DNA of 25,561 bases from a virus (IMGVR_UViG_3300046355_000034:1-25561); one strand, 5' to 3'; shown: positions 14,508-21,601, counted from the first letter of the stretch. The notes: generated from the letters alone by a model not told the origin. Translations and numbers: made by a program.

Positions 14508-14678
14508 ACCACCCATAAGGCGTGGTGAGGGACTTCTTGTGTAGGTGTCCCGTAACCTATCCCTCGGAGTATTAAGTCGCAGTAGGACCGAGTTCCACTT
14601 TTGACTGCCAGTTACGAGCTCTGGCGCTACCCTATCGTTGTAGCCGTTTTATCCACGATACGTTACTTAGCGGTCCTA
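14508..14678 (-). ncRNA. candidate structured RNA in the hsp20 5' region
   Basis: About 200 bases before hsp20 hold no gene but fold well. Domain 1: TAGGACCG (14671-14678) pairs with CGGTCCTA (14583-14590) and encloses two hairpins, TATCGT/ACGATA (14655-14660 with 14633-14638) and GCCAG/CTGGC (14621-14625 with 14607-14611), a three-way junction. Domain 2: GAGGGA (14560-14565) pairs with TCCCTC (14527-14532). Domain 3: a 7-bp hairpin with one bulge and a 4-base loop (14508-14526). The stretch is less AT-rich than its surroundings. It could be a leader (thermosensor or riboswitch-like) or a separate RNA. No known family is recognised; the strand is assumed from the neighbours. Confidence 0.45.
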
Positions 14679-14852
14679 AGGTGTATCCGTTACAATTTCA
14701 AAGGCCTCTTTATTAACTAAAAAAGTCCTTTGACTATGTTCTTCTTTGAATACGGTAATAAATTTAGTACCGTTAGCTTCTGTAATATTATTTAAATCAT
14801 TACAGAACACTATTTCTCCGTTGAATATATTTTTTAATTTCACAGTTTTCAT
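14676..14852 (-). CDS. small phage protein, 58 aa, unknown function
   Basis: The frame reads MKTVKLKNIFNGEIVF, NDLNNITEANGTKFITVFK and ends AFEIVTDTP. Alternating hydrophobic residues suggest a small beta-rich fold. No strong Shine-Dalgarno lies before the ATG. A TATAAATA late box ends only 6 bases upstream, so a late transcript would be nearly leaderless. It lies between regA and the structured RNA candidate. No family is recognised. Confidence 0.65.
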   Translation of the reverse strand: MKTVKLKNIFNGEIVFCNDLNNITEANGTKFITVFKEEHSQRTFLVNKEAFEIVTDTP

Positions 14853-14858
14853 AATAAT

Positions 14859-14866
14859 TATTTATA
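14859..14866 (-). promoter_or_regulatory. late-type promoter box TATAAATA
   Basis: An exact T4 late consensus on the minus strand, between the regA stop and the 58-aa gene. It could drive the 58-aa gene, the structured RNA and hsp20 late in infection. The very short distance to the ATG weakens the case. Confidence 0.45.
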
Positions 14867-15271
14867 TCAATAATCGGTTTTTTTCTTACCAATATTATAT
14901 TTACTGATTAATTCCCACTCATCCTTTTCACGATATGAAATGATTTTAATCTGATGAATAGGTGCGATGTTGTCAACCATAATTTGTGGGTTAATAATTG
15001 TAACCAATCCCCATTCTTCCAACAGGTTTGCAATAGCATTTCTGCGTTGAATATCATTCTCAGATATATTAGAAGGCTTACCATCTAATGCAAATAATTC
15101 TTTAAAATGAACAATGTAATATTGTCCTTGTTTGTGAAGTATATGACAAGACTGGTATAATACCTTTTCTTTGCGTGATGATACACCGATACGGGTCAAA
15201 GTTTCACGTACCTTTAAAAAATCATCTTGTTCATTTAGTTTCACTTCAACGAAAGTTGATAGGTCTACCAT
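14867..15271 (-). CDS. regA: RegA translational repressor
   Basis: The 134-residue protein matches T4 RegA (122 aa) along its length: DDFLKVRETLTRIGVSS, KVLYQSCHILHKQGQYYIVHF, RRNAIANLLEEWGLV and EWELISKYNIG. RegA binds ribosome sites of early phage mRNAs and blocks their translation; in T4 it also represses its own message and those of clamp-loader genes. As in T4 it lies directly after 62, with one base between stop and ATG and GAGG upstream. The C-terminal GKKKTDY is a short extra tail. Confidence 0.97.
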   Translation of the reverse strand: MVDLSTFVEVKLNEQDDFLKVRETLTRIGVSSRKEKVLYQSCHILHKQGQYYIVHFKELFALDGKPSNISENDIQRRNAIANLLEEWGLVTIINPQIMVDNIAPIHQIKIISYREKDEWELISKYNIGKKKTDY

Positions 15272-15272
15272 G

Positions 15273-15659
15273 TTATTTCCTCAATCCACCGACATCGGTT
15301 TTTTCTTTTAATTTTTGGATTTGTTCATCACTTAGTAGGCGTAAAGCATCACGAGCTTTGGAGTCTGAGAAACCATAGACTTGTTTGATACATGATAAAT
15401 CATCGTTTTTCTCAGGTTTTGCCCACTTCGCAAAAGGTCGTTTCTTTGACCTTACTGTATTTAGTAAAAAATCGAACTGCATTTTCTTGTCTATAAAGTG
15501 TCTGCGGTTCATCTCATTTGCGAAAGCAATCGTGTCCATATGGTAGGATAGACTACGATTTACTAAGAATGAAACATAGGCTGCCTCAGTGGCATCATCG
15601 ACCATCATCTGTGTTTTGTTTTGTAAAATTGAATTTACATAATCAAATGGATTACTCAT
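15273..15659 (-). CDS. 62: clamp loader small subunit gp62
   Basis: The 128-residue protein matches the short cyanophage-type gp62: MSNPFDYVNSI, FLVNRSLSYHMDTIAFANEMNR, KKMQFDFLLNTVRSKKRPF and KWAKPEK. With gp44 it loads the gp45 sliding clamp. It is shorter than T4 gp62 (187 aa). Its ATG overlaps the stop of the membrane protein gene (ATGA), and regA follows at once. Confidence 0.95.
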   Translation of the reverse strand: MSNPFDYVNSILQNKTQMMVDDATEAAYVSFLVNRSLSYHMDTIAFANEMNRRHFIDKKMQFDFLLNTVRSKKRPFAKWAKPEKNDDLSCIKQVYGFSDSKARDALRLLSDEQIQKLKEKTDVGGLRK

Positions 15660-15940
15660 AACATTCTCACCAATCCAATAGTATCGATAGTGGTTAACAA
15701 GACATAGTTAGCCAACATCCCAAACGATTTCCTAGTATAAGCAGCCCAAGCATACATGGCGCAGCCAGAAATCCAAATAGGATAGAGAACCAAAAGTGGT
15801 GGGTTGGGCACGGTAAGCGCCATCGTAATACTACACCCAATACTAATAGCCCAAGCAAGCAACTCAATAACAAAACGGAAGCGATTAGAATTCCAGTCAT
15901 CTTTAATCCATGAAAAAGTATTTAATATTAAATCAATCAT
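15656..15940 (-). CDS. small membrane protein between 44 and 62
   Basis: The 94-residue protein has two or three hydrophobic helices: about 24-43 (VIELLAWAISIGCSITMALT), 48-67 (LLVLYPIWISGCAMYAWAAY) and a weaker one near 74-92. The start is soluble with W-I-K-D-D-W-N-S-N. I recall relatives between 44 and 62 in marine T4-like phages, without known function. ATGA overlaps join it both to 44 and to 62, so it is made at replisome-like levels. It might link replication to the inner membrane; that is inference. Confidence 0.88.
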   Translation of the reverse strand: MIDLILNTFSWIKDDWNSNRFRFVIELLAWAISIGCSITMALTVPNPPLLVLYPIWISGCAMYAWAAYTRKSFGMLANYVLLTTIDTIGLVRML

Positions 15941-16875
15941 TTAAACTCCACAGATACCATCAACTCAGTTAAACAAGCTACTGTATTGATTTCTTGGTCA
16001 GCAACAAACGCTTGTTTATATTGATAGTCAGCCAAGATTACAACTGCCTGTGGAATAGATTGAGGTTTCAATACATCATAAAGATTGTCATAGATTTTAC
16101 GATATAGTGTAGTAGCATCTACATCTGTTGTTGCAACCCATTTACGAATGGCACCAAAGTCTTTTTCTTTGAGGTGTTTTACGATTTCAGAAATAGATAC
16201 ATCACCGATTTGTGAAAGTACATTGGTATCAATCTTACCAAACTTGGAGAATCTTTGCAACTCATTAATCACTCTACGAAAATCTGGAAAGTGTTTCTTA
16301 ACAAGTTCAGCAATTACCTTAGGTTCAAACTCAACTTTTTCAGTTTGCAAAATACCACTAACACGTTTAAAGAATTGACCAGCCATCTCAGACTTCTCAT
16401 CATTCTTCAAACCAAAATCAATCACAGCACAACGACTGTGTAGTGGGTCAATAATACGATTCTTGAAGTTACAAGTAAAAATGAATGAACAGTTACTTGC
16501 GAATTCTTCAATCGCATTACGCAAAGCAGGTTGAGTTGAATTAGGATTTAGATAGTCTGCCTCATCGATGATGATAACTTTACGACCACCAGATAGTGAC
16601 ATACTAGAAGCATATGTTTTAATCTTGTTGCGGAAAGTATCAATACCAGATTCATCAGAACCGTTGATGACCATATAATCACAACCAATCTCCTCACACA
16701 TGGCTTTGGCGACAGTAGTTTTACCTACGCCGGCGCCACCTGCAAGAAGAAGATTGGGAATATTTTTTTGATTGACGTATTCCTGAAACGGTTTCTTTAA
16801 CCGTTCTGGTAGAATACAGTCAGCGATAGTTTTAGGCCTGTAATGCTCAGTCCACAAAAGGTGTTCAACAGTCAT
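15937..16875 (-). CDS. 44: clamp loader large subunit gp44 (AAA+)
   Basis: The 312-residue protein is the ATPase of the gp44/62 complex. The N-terminus (WTEHYRPKTIADCILPE) is typical of clamp loaders. The Walker A is GGAGVGKT (46-53), the Walker B IIIDEAD (101-107), and the arginine-finger motif S147-R148-C149 is present. The tail (FPDFRRVINELQRFSK, then KPQSIPQAV) matches T4 gp44. GAGGAAC precedes the ATG. A GIY-YIG gene on the other strand separates it from 45. Confidence 0.97.
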   Translation of the reverse strand: MTVEHLLWTEHYRPKTIADCILPERLKKPFQEYVNQKNIPNLLLAGGAGVGKTTVAKAMCEEIGCDYMVINGSDESGIDTFRNKIKTYASSMSLSGGRKVIIIDEADYLNPNSTQPALRNAIEEFASNCSFIFTCNFKNRIIDPLHSRCAVIDFGLKNDEKSEMAGQFFKRVSGILQTEKVEFEPKVIAELVKKHFPDFRRVINELQRFSKFGKIDTNVLSQIGDVSISEIVKHLKEKDFGAIRKWVATTDVDATTLYRKIYDNLYDVLKPQSIPQAVVILADYQYKQAFVADQEINTVACLTELMVSVEFK

Positions 16876-16904
16876 AATATAATGTTCCTCAAATATAAAA
16901 AAAT

Positions 16905-16912
16905 ACTAAATA
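16905..16912 (+). promoter_or_regulatory. late-like box ACTAAATA before the second GIY-YIG gene
   Basis: ACTAAATA lies in the same position relative to the shared leader as the perfect TATAAATA at 10118. It matches the late consensus at 6 of 8 positions; conserved placement is the main support. Confidence 0.4.
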
Positions 16913-16915
16913 GGT

Positions 16916-16965
16916 GTAGGTCGCCAGATTGCAGTCTGCACCTACTCTAACATTGAAAAGGAATG
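16916..16965 (+). promoter_or_regulatory. two-hairpin leader of the second GIY-YIG gene
   Basis: Hairpin 1 pairs GTAGGT (16916-16921) with ACCTAC (16940-16945) and inside it CAGA (16925-16928) with TCTG (16935-16938), loop TTGCAG. Hairpin 2 pairs CATT (16951-16954) with AATG (16962-16965) and carries the GAAAAGG ribosome site in its loop. Compared with the leader at 10129, two inner-stem pairs changed on both sides (G-C to C-G and G-C to A-T), and hairpin 2 is rebuilt with different bases. Confidence 0.65.
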
Positions 16966-16970
16966 CCAGC

Positions 16971-17543
16971 ATGGTTATTTATCAAATCACCAACACAATA
17001 ACATCCGATTTCTATATCGGTAAAACTAAAAATCCAAAAGATAGATTTTACAAGCATAAGTATAACTCATTAAAACATAAAAGTGAGGCATATTTACATA
17101 GAGCTATGCGTAAATATGGTACCGAAAACTTTACCTTTAAGATATTGGAGGAAGTCAATCAACATGATTCCAATTTACGTGAAATGTTTTGGATTGAAAA
17201 ACTTTCTCCAAAATACAACATGACAAGAGGTGGTGATGGTGGTGACACATCTTCTTCTCCAAATTATAAATTAGGTATACAAAAAAGAGACCAGTCTGGT
17301 TCAAAAAATGGTATGTATGGTAAAAAAAGACCTGATGCTGTAAATTATCTACTACTAGGCAAAGATAAAATGATACAAGCTAATCGTTGTCCCGTATCAT
17401 GTGATGGTGTAATATACAATTCTGTTGGTGAAGCTCAGTCTGCTTTTCCCGGAATAAGTATCAGGAAAAGGTTAGATAGTGAAAAATATCCAACCTTTTT
17501 CAGACTAAGACCTAAAACCAATCGTATTCAACGATTCAACTGA
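16971..17543 (+). CDS. free-standing GIY-YIG homing endonuclease with NUMOD motifs
   Basis: The 190-residue protein begins with a GIY-YIG domain: MVIYQITN and DFYIGKTKNPKDRFYKH, a central AMRKYGTENFTFKILEE and EMFWIEKLSPKYNMTRGGDGG with the catalytic Glu (W-I-E). GSKNGMYGKKRP is a NUMOD3-like element, and PVSCDGVIYNSVGEAQSAFP followed by ISIRKRL is a NUMOD1-type DNA-binding motif. The start at 16971 is preferred (AAGGA 8 bases upstream) because a TTG start 42 bases earlier would put the conserved leader inside the protein. It lies in the 44-45 region on the opposite strand and overlaps the FlbD-like gene tail to tail by 16 bases. Confidence 0.92.
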   Translation: MVIYQITNTITSDFYIGKTKNPKDRFYKHKYNSLKHKSEAYLHRAMRKYGTENFTFKILEEVNQHDSNLREMFWIEKLSPKYNMTRGGDGGDTSSSPNYKLGIQKRDQSGSKNGMYGKKRPDAVNYLLLGKDKMIQANRCPVSCDGVIYNSVGEAQSAFPGISIRKRLDSEKYPTFFRLRPKTNRIQRFN

Positions 17544-17707
17544 CCTTGAACGATACCTACAACATTGAGATAAGATTCAGTAACCTTAGTGGTACCACCA
17601 TCAGACATCATAATGTTAGTACCACTCTTGGCTTCTTCAATCATCATAACAAATTTAGGATTAATTGCAACTACACCTCCGGAATACTTCTGAAAGGTAA
17701 CTAACAT
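17528..17707 (-). CDS. FlbD-like small protein after gene 45
   Basis: The 59-residue protein reads MLVTFQKYSGGVVAINPKF, VMMIEEAKSGTNIMMSDGG and TKVTESYLNVVGIVQGQ. The layout (short strand, V-x-I-N-x-x-x-V-x-x-I-E, then T-x-I-x-x-x-D-G, then V-x-E-S) resembles FlbD, a small protein of flagellar operons. I recall such a protein between 45 and 44 in other aquatic T4-like phages. The start is placed one base after the 45 stop; longer readings overlap 45. Function is unknown; the position suggests a link to the clamp. Confidence 0.8.
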   Translation of the reverse strand: MLVTFQKYSGGVVAINPKFVMMIEEAKSGTNIMMSDGGTTKVTESYLNVVGIVQGQLNR

Positions 17708-17708
17708 A

Positions 17709-18389
17709 TTAAGCCTTGCTGTAAGTAGAACCAGCTTCTGTTGTAATCCAATATTGTAGGTCTTTTGCTTTGTTACGGAAATGTGAAACACCCTTCGATG
17801 AAACATGTACATCATATGAACCAGGAATCATCTTTAATGCTTCAGTTTTGAAAATCATCTTGAAACGGTCACCGTTACCATCAGTAACATCAAGTGTGTT
17901 TGTTGAAGCTGCATCATTGGTCGCATCAAAACATTGTAGAGAAATCTTTGAACCGTCAGATACGACAGCGATGTTCGGTGAACTCAATACAGATGATGAA
18001 CGAATCACCCACTCTAAATCAGAATCAGACAATTCAAATGCAATTTCTGAATCAGGCATAGCGATTGGTTTCGCAGGAGGTGCAACTACCATTGTAGGGT
18101 CACAGAAACGATAGTTAAGTTTACTACGACCAGATAGGCCAGAGATAACAGCCATCTTATCACCAAAGTCAATGACTGGTTCTTCTTTGTGTAGTGATAA
18201 TACTGTTAGAAAGTTATTTAAATCATAAACACCAAATTCCACTGGAATTTCTTCAGCGATGGTGGCTTCTGCAAGAATGTTCTTGTTACCGGAAATTGTT
18301 TTAATTGTCTTGCCTTGATGAAATACGATGCCTGTATTAATACTAGCAAAGTTTTTCAAGATGTTCAATGTATCGTTAGATAGTTTCAT
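17709..18389 (-). CDS. 45: sliding clamp gp45
   Basis: The 226-residue protein has the length of T4 gp45 (228 aa) and its pattern: MKLSNDTLNILKNFASINTG, then GVYDLNNFLTVLSL and LNYRFCDP. The trimeric ring tethers gp43 and, in T4, activates late transcription with gp33 and gp55; the late boxes in this window fit that. The ATG at 18389 is chosen: TTGGAG lies 7 bases upstream, and the alternative TTG start is inside that ribosome site. A sigma70-type promoter precedes it. Confidence 0.95.
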   Translation of the reverse strand: MKLSNDTLNILKNFASINTGIVFHQGKTIKTISGNKNILAEATIAEEIPVEFGVYDLNNFLTVLSLHKEEPVIDFGDKMAVISGLSGRSKLNYRFCDPTMVVAPPAKPIAMPDSEIAFELSDSDLEWVIRSSSVLSSPNIAVVSDGSKISLQCFDATNDAASTNTLDVTDGNGDRFKMIFKTEALKMIPGSYDVHVSSKGVSHFRNKAKDLQYWITTEAGSTYSKA

Positions 18390-18416
18390 AATATACTCCA
18401 AGTTAAATTCATAATA

Positions 18417-18445
18417 ATTATACTACATTATCGAATGAACTGCAA
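18417..18445 (-). promoter_or_regulatory. sigma70-type promoter of gene 45
   Basis: TTGCAG (18440-18445) and a perfect TATAAT (18417-18422) are 17 bases apart. The -35 lies in the 3' end of the dNMP kinase gene. It gives 45 its own early or middle transcript. Confidence 0.6.
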
Positions 18446-19054
18446 CAGCTCATTCACTTTATTGCCTAAATCTGTAATTGTGCCGTCATTTTCAATTACA
18501 TAATCAAAATCGGAACCTATCCAATCGGTTTCAGATTGGTGTATACCCAATTGTTTTAGATTATTTTTACTGAGGGAATAACTCATATTTTTTGTACCAG
18601 CTTTGACATTTAAAGCGTCTTGGTACCAAACAGGTTCATCACCACGTTTCACACGAATAACAATACCACCGTTATCTTGTATGAATTTAATTTCATTTTG
18701 GAATCGCACATCAGTAACCACAACATCTCTACCTTTAGAACGGTTCAATAGTGAAATAACCCATATATCTTTGTGAAATACATTTCTGCCGGCTTCAGTT
18801 CCCATCAGTTGTAGGGCAAGGCGAGGAGAGAACTCTTTGCCAAATTTTTCACTCCAGTAAACATCTGGTTCTTCACGCCACTTACGAGATACTTCGGTAT
18901 CACCCTCAAGCATCTCTCGTGGCCAACCAAACATAACTGAACAGGCATCTTTCAATGGTTTGGCAAAACTATCTTTGATAAATCCTTTTTGTTCAAGAAT
19001 ATCACCAACGGTTCCTTTACCAGAACCGATAAATCCTACCAATCCAATAATCAT
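18428..19054 (-). CDS. 1: deoxynucleoside monophosphate kinase (T4 gp1 type)
   Basis: The 208-residue protein phosphorylates dNMPs to dNDPs for phage DNA synthesis. The P-loop is VGFIGSGKGT at the N-terminus, followed by FAKPLKDACSVMFGWPREML, a match to the T4 gp1 family. Further conserved parts are RLALQLMGTEAGR and DVVVTDVRFQNEI. It is shorter than T4 gp1 (241 aa). The ATG overlaps the glycosyltransferase stop (ATGA). Confidence 0.92.
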   Translation of the reverse strand: MIIGLVGFIGSGKGTVGDILEQKGFIKDSFAKPLKDACSVMFGWPREMLEGDTEVSRKWREEPDVYWSEKFGKEFSPRLALQLMGTEAGRNVFHKDIWVISLLNRSKGRDVVVTDVRFQNEIKFIQDNGGIVIRVKRGDEPVWYQDALNVKAGTKNMSYSLSKNNLKQLGIHQSETDWIGSDFDYVIENDGTITDLGNKVNELLQFIR

Positions 19055-19866
19055 AGTTTACCTGTGTACTGTGCAATCTTAGGCATATTACCAGTAAAGG
19101 CATATGTACCAATGTGTTGTGTTTTCATCCATGGACATAAGTAAATTTGTCCACCAATCTTACGCCACATCTGACAGAACATATAATCTTCACTCAGGTA
19201 ACGGTCAGAACCACCACCAGTCATACTATCAACAGTATCAATCACTGTATCAAAGTAAGCATGAATATAACGAGAACCATCAAAGTTGGCTTGGCCAACA
19301 TGGTCTGGTTTATAACGAATTAACGGATAAGCTTCTTCCATTTTACCAAACACTTCACGTTTAATCAACATGAAACCTGTACCAATTTCTAAAACCTCTA
19401 AAGGTTCTGTAACAGAAAATTGCGATGTACCTTTAACTGGATTAAAAACATATTCACCAACTAAGGTTTCCAGTTCTCGTGGTTCGATGTCAGGATGTTT
19501 TCTTGCTGCTGAAGCAACTGCCTCCCAATTGATTGCTTTTTTGGGATAAGGTGCACCAATAACATCTTTGTCTAATGCCATTAGAGCAATAACATCTTGC
19601 GGATTAAAATGAATGTCGGAATCGATAAACAACATATGTGTACAATCCGAACGGAGAAACTCATCAACCAGATAGTTACGAGCTCGTGTGATTAGTGATT
19701 CATTGAACAAGAAAGAAAACTTCACTTCAACACCATAACGTGTTAAAATGTTTTGTAAATCTAAACAAGACTTCATATACATACCGTGATTCATACCACC
19801 ATACATCGGTGTAGCCACGAATAGTCTATTAAGTTTCAAATCATCAACTTTGACTTTGATTTCCAT
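19051..19866 (-). CDS. GT-A type glycosyltransferase-like protein
   Basis: The 271-residue protein has the plan of a GT-A glycosyltransferase: LFVATPMYGG at the start, RARNYLVDEF, and HMLFIDSDIHF with D82-S-D84 as the DxD metal site, followed by VIGAPYPKK. The C-terminal half has GTGFMLIKREVF and YLSEDYMFC (acidic catalytic region). Similar genes are common in cyanophages; the acceptor could be DNA, a virion protein or host glycan. The ATG follows a weak TGGG site just after a strong terminator hairpin. Confidence 0.85.
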   Translation of the reverse strand: MEIKVKVDDLKLNRLFVATPMYGGMNHGMYMKSCLDLQNILTRYGVEVKFSFLFNESLITRARNYLVDEFLRSDCTHMLFIDSDIHFNPQDVIALMALDKDVIGAPYPKKAINWEAVASAARKHPDIEPRELETLVGEYVFNPVKGTSQFSVTEPLEVLEIGTGFMLIKREVFGKMEEAYPLIRYKPDHVGQANFDGSRYIHAYFDTVIDTVDSMTGGGSDRYLSEDYMFCQMWRKIGGQIYLCPWMKTQHIGTYAFTGNMPKIAQYTGKL

Positions 19867-19882
19867 AGTATACCCATTAAAT

Positions 19883-19919
19883 AAAAAAGAGGAGAGATAC
19901 TAATATATATCTCTCCTCT
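19883..19919 (-). terminator. rho-independent terminator after the HTH-like gene
   Basis: AGAGGAGAGAT and ATCTCTCCTCT form a perfect 11-bp stem with a 10-base loop, followed on the minus strand by six T and TATTTAAT. This is the clearest terminator in the window and isolates the 90-aa gene from the glycosyltransferase unit. Confidence 0.88.
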
Positions 19920-19939
19920 ACTAGTAAAACGCCTCTAAA

Positions 19940-20212
19940 TTAGGCGAATGTTGCAACACCGTGTTGACGTAGTGCCAAGATACCAGCGGCAACGATACGC
20001 TTAGTTGGTGTGCCTAAACGGTAGAAAGAAATCTTCTCACCATTGGCATTAATACGTGAATTCAAATAGATAGCGTGACCTTCTTTACGCAACGTGTCGA
20101 TTGTTGCTGAAGGGTTCTGAACACCAAACATAGATTGCATTTTAGCAGCTGTTAGTGTGTTATAAGCGCTGTCCTTTGAAAGGTAAGCTAATACTTTAGA
20201 TTTTGCAGACAT
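19940..20212 (-). CDS. small winged-helix-like protein, 90 aa
   Basis: The protein starts MSAKSKVLAYLSK with GGAG 7 bases upstream; a longer reading from 20269 lacks a site. SKVLAYLSKDSAYNTLTAAK, then MQSMFGVQNPSATIDTLRKE and GHAIYLNSR, then ISFYRLG looks like helix, helix-turn-helix and a beta wing. The C-terminus GTPTKRIVAAGILALRQ is basic and helical. It may be a DNA-binding regulator. Comparable proteins occur in aquatic T4-like phages. It has its own strong early promoter and terminator, so it is a single-gene unit. Confidence 0.82.
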   Translation of the reverse strand: MSAKSKVLAYLSKDSAYNTLTAAKMQSMFGVQNPSATIDTLRKEGHAIYLNSRINANGEKISFYRLGTPTKRIVAAGILALRQHGVATFA

Positions 20213-20285
20213 TGTAAAACTCCATAAATTAAATGAACTACTTTCAAAAGAATCTAAGGTGTAGTCCAAACCTCAGATATGTATA

Positions 20286-20314
20286 ATAATAACATTATTA
20301 CATGAGTATGTCAA
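20286..20314 (-). promoter_or_regulatory. early promoter TTGACA-17-TATTAT
   Basis: A perfect -35 TTGACA (20309-20314) and TATTAT (20286-20291) are 17 bases apart. The 5' end of the transcript would contain CTGAGGT and ACCTTAG, a possible 7-bp hairpin near 20257-20279. The -35 box overlaps one arm of an inverted repeat. Confidence 0.7.
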
Positions 20315-20337
20315 GCGTTTTAAGGCAGACATACTCA
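20303..20337. repeat. inverted repeat at the HTH gene promoter
   Basis: TGAGTATGTC (20303-20312) and GACATACTCA (20328-20337) are perfect 10-base complements with a 15-base spacer. The repeat starts 8 bases after the CobS-like stop. It lacks a T-tract, so it is either a hairpin ending that mRNA or an operator overlapping the -35 box. Confidence 0.65.
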
Positions 20338-20345
20338 CATTTGCC

Positions 20346-21566
20346 TTACATTGTAATTGCGTTATCCTGTTCGGTAACTGGTTCAACATTACTTTCGGCA
20401 GTCTGAGCCATGATTGTTTCAGTATTGGCACCAGCATCAACTTTGGTATACAAATCAAGGAAACTTGCCTTAGTATCATCATCAAAACGATTCAAACACA
20501 ATTCAATTGCCTTCATTCTAGTACCAAATACACCATAAGTTTTTGCAATATGAACCAAACGGCGGGTAGAAATCACTTCATCAACACCACCCTCAACAAA
20601 GGTTTTGCGAATCACATCAGCCCAAGTAACAAGCTTCTCAGCAAATTCATCATCAGTCTTGCCATGATTAGTCAATTCTTTTTTGATAATCTTACGCTCA
20701 ATAGCAACTGGTGGCCAGTCTTGTTCATAAGTGTTTAGGAATCGTTCCAAGAAGGCTTCGTTAAGTACATTAGTAAACATATAACGACCATCATCAGAAC
20801 CCTTACCTTTGGTATTGGCAGTGGCGATGACAGTGAAACCATCAGCAGGTACAACCATCTCATTCTTTTTCTTCAACAAGAATGGTTTACCTTCAAGAAC
20901 ACGCTGTAGGCAAGATAAGTTTTGAGCACCATAATCAATCTCATCAATACATAATACAGCACCTTGTCGAGCCGCAACAGTAACGGGACCATCACGCCAT
21001 TCCATCTGACCATTAATCAATACAAAGTTACCAAGTAAATCTGATTCATCGGTTTCAGGTGTCATGGATACGCAAACGAATTTACGACCAAGTTTAGCAC
21101 AAGCTTGCTCAGCAGACATTGTTTTGCCGTTACCAGAATGTCCAGTAATAAAGATAGGGTAGAATTTTTTACTTGCAACAATTGAAACCAAATCTTCAAA
21201 GTTACCAAACGGTACATAATTCTTATAGATTTTAGGAACCAAATCTTCAGTTTCTAAATCAGTTACGACATTGGTAATACGATTACCGTGGGATATTTTT
21301 TCACTTGGCATTTTCATAACCTGAGCAGTCATATTAACAGTTTCAACAACAGGTGCAGGTGTAGAAGCACCAGATACTAATTCAGTAGGCACACGATACA
21401 AACCACGACCAGCACGATAAGACATATCCTTAGCATACCATTGTGGGAACTTTAAATCGTTTTTATCACATAAGGCATGAAGCTCTTGTAAAGTTAAAAA
21501 TTCTTTACCAGTCTTAACAGCAACCTTAACAAATTTCTCACGAGCAGACAAATTCACATTACGCAT
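20346..21566 (-). CDS. cobS: CobS/MoxR-like AAA+ ATPase
   Basis: The 406-residue protein is called CobS in many T4-like phages because of similarity to the cobaltochelatase ATPase. The Walker A is GHSGNGKT (142-149), the Walker B VLCIDEID (204-211), followed by FTVIATANTKGKG (sensor 1) and LNEAFLERF (arginine finger region). An N-terminal domain of about 60 residues (AREKFVKVAVKTGKEFLTLQ) precedes it. No other cobalamin gene is seen, so it probably works with the adjacent VWA protein as a MoxR-type remodelling machine. ATG at 21566 is chosen; an upstream GTG overlaps the GGAG site. Confidence 0.9.
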   Translation of the reverse strand: MRNVNLSAREKFVKVAVKTGKEFLTLQELHALCDKNDLKFPQWYAKDMSYRAGRGLYRVPTELVSGASTPAPVVETVNMTAQVMKMPSEKISHGNRITNVVTDLETEDLVPKIYKNYVPFGNFEDLVSIVASKKFYPIFITGHSGNGKTMSAEQACAKLGRKFVCVSMTPETDESDLLGNFVLINGQMEWRDGPVTVAARQGAVLCIDEIDYGAQNLSCLQRVLEGKPFLLKKKNEMVVPADGFTVIATANTKGKGSDDGRYMFTNVLNEAFLERFLNTYEQDWPPVAIERKIIKKELTNHGKTDDEFAEKLVTWADVIRKTFVEGGVDEVISTRRLVHIAKTYGVFGTRMKAIELCLNRFDDDTKASFLDLYTKVDAGANTETIMAQTAESNVEPVTEQDNAITM

Positions 21567-21601
21567 AATATATAAAACTCCATTTTTCACTAGATACTAC
21601 C

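Noticed and set aside
14667-14683. Plus strand CGGTCCTAAGGT, identical to the core of the 23S rRNA segment recognised by I-CeuI
   Set aside because: The match is 12 bases, the flanks do not fit rRNA or the full site, and the bases are explained by the stem CGGTCCTA/TAGGACCG and the end of the 58-aa gene.
16929-16970. An N-terminal extension of the second GIY-YIG protein from a TTG
   Set aside because: It would place the conserved leader inside the protein; the ATG at 16971 has a good ribosome site and starts exactly at the nuclease domain, as in the first copy.
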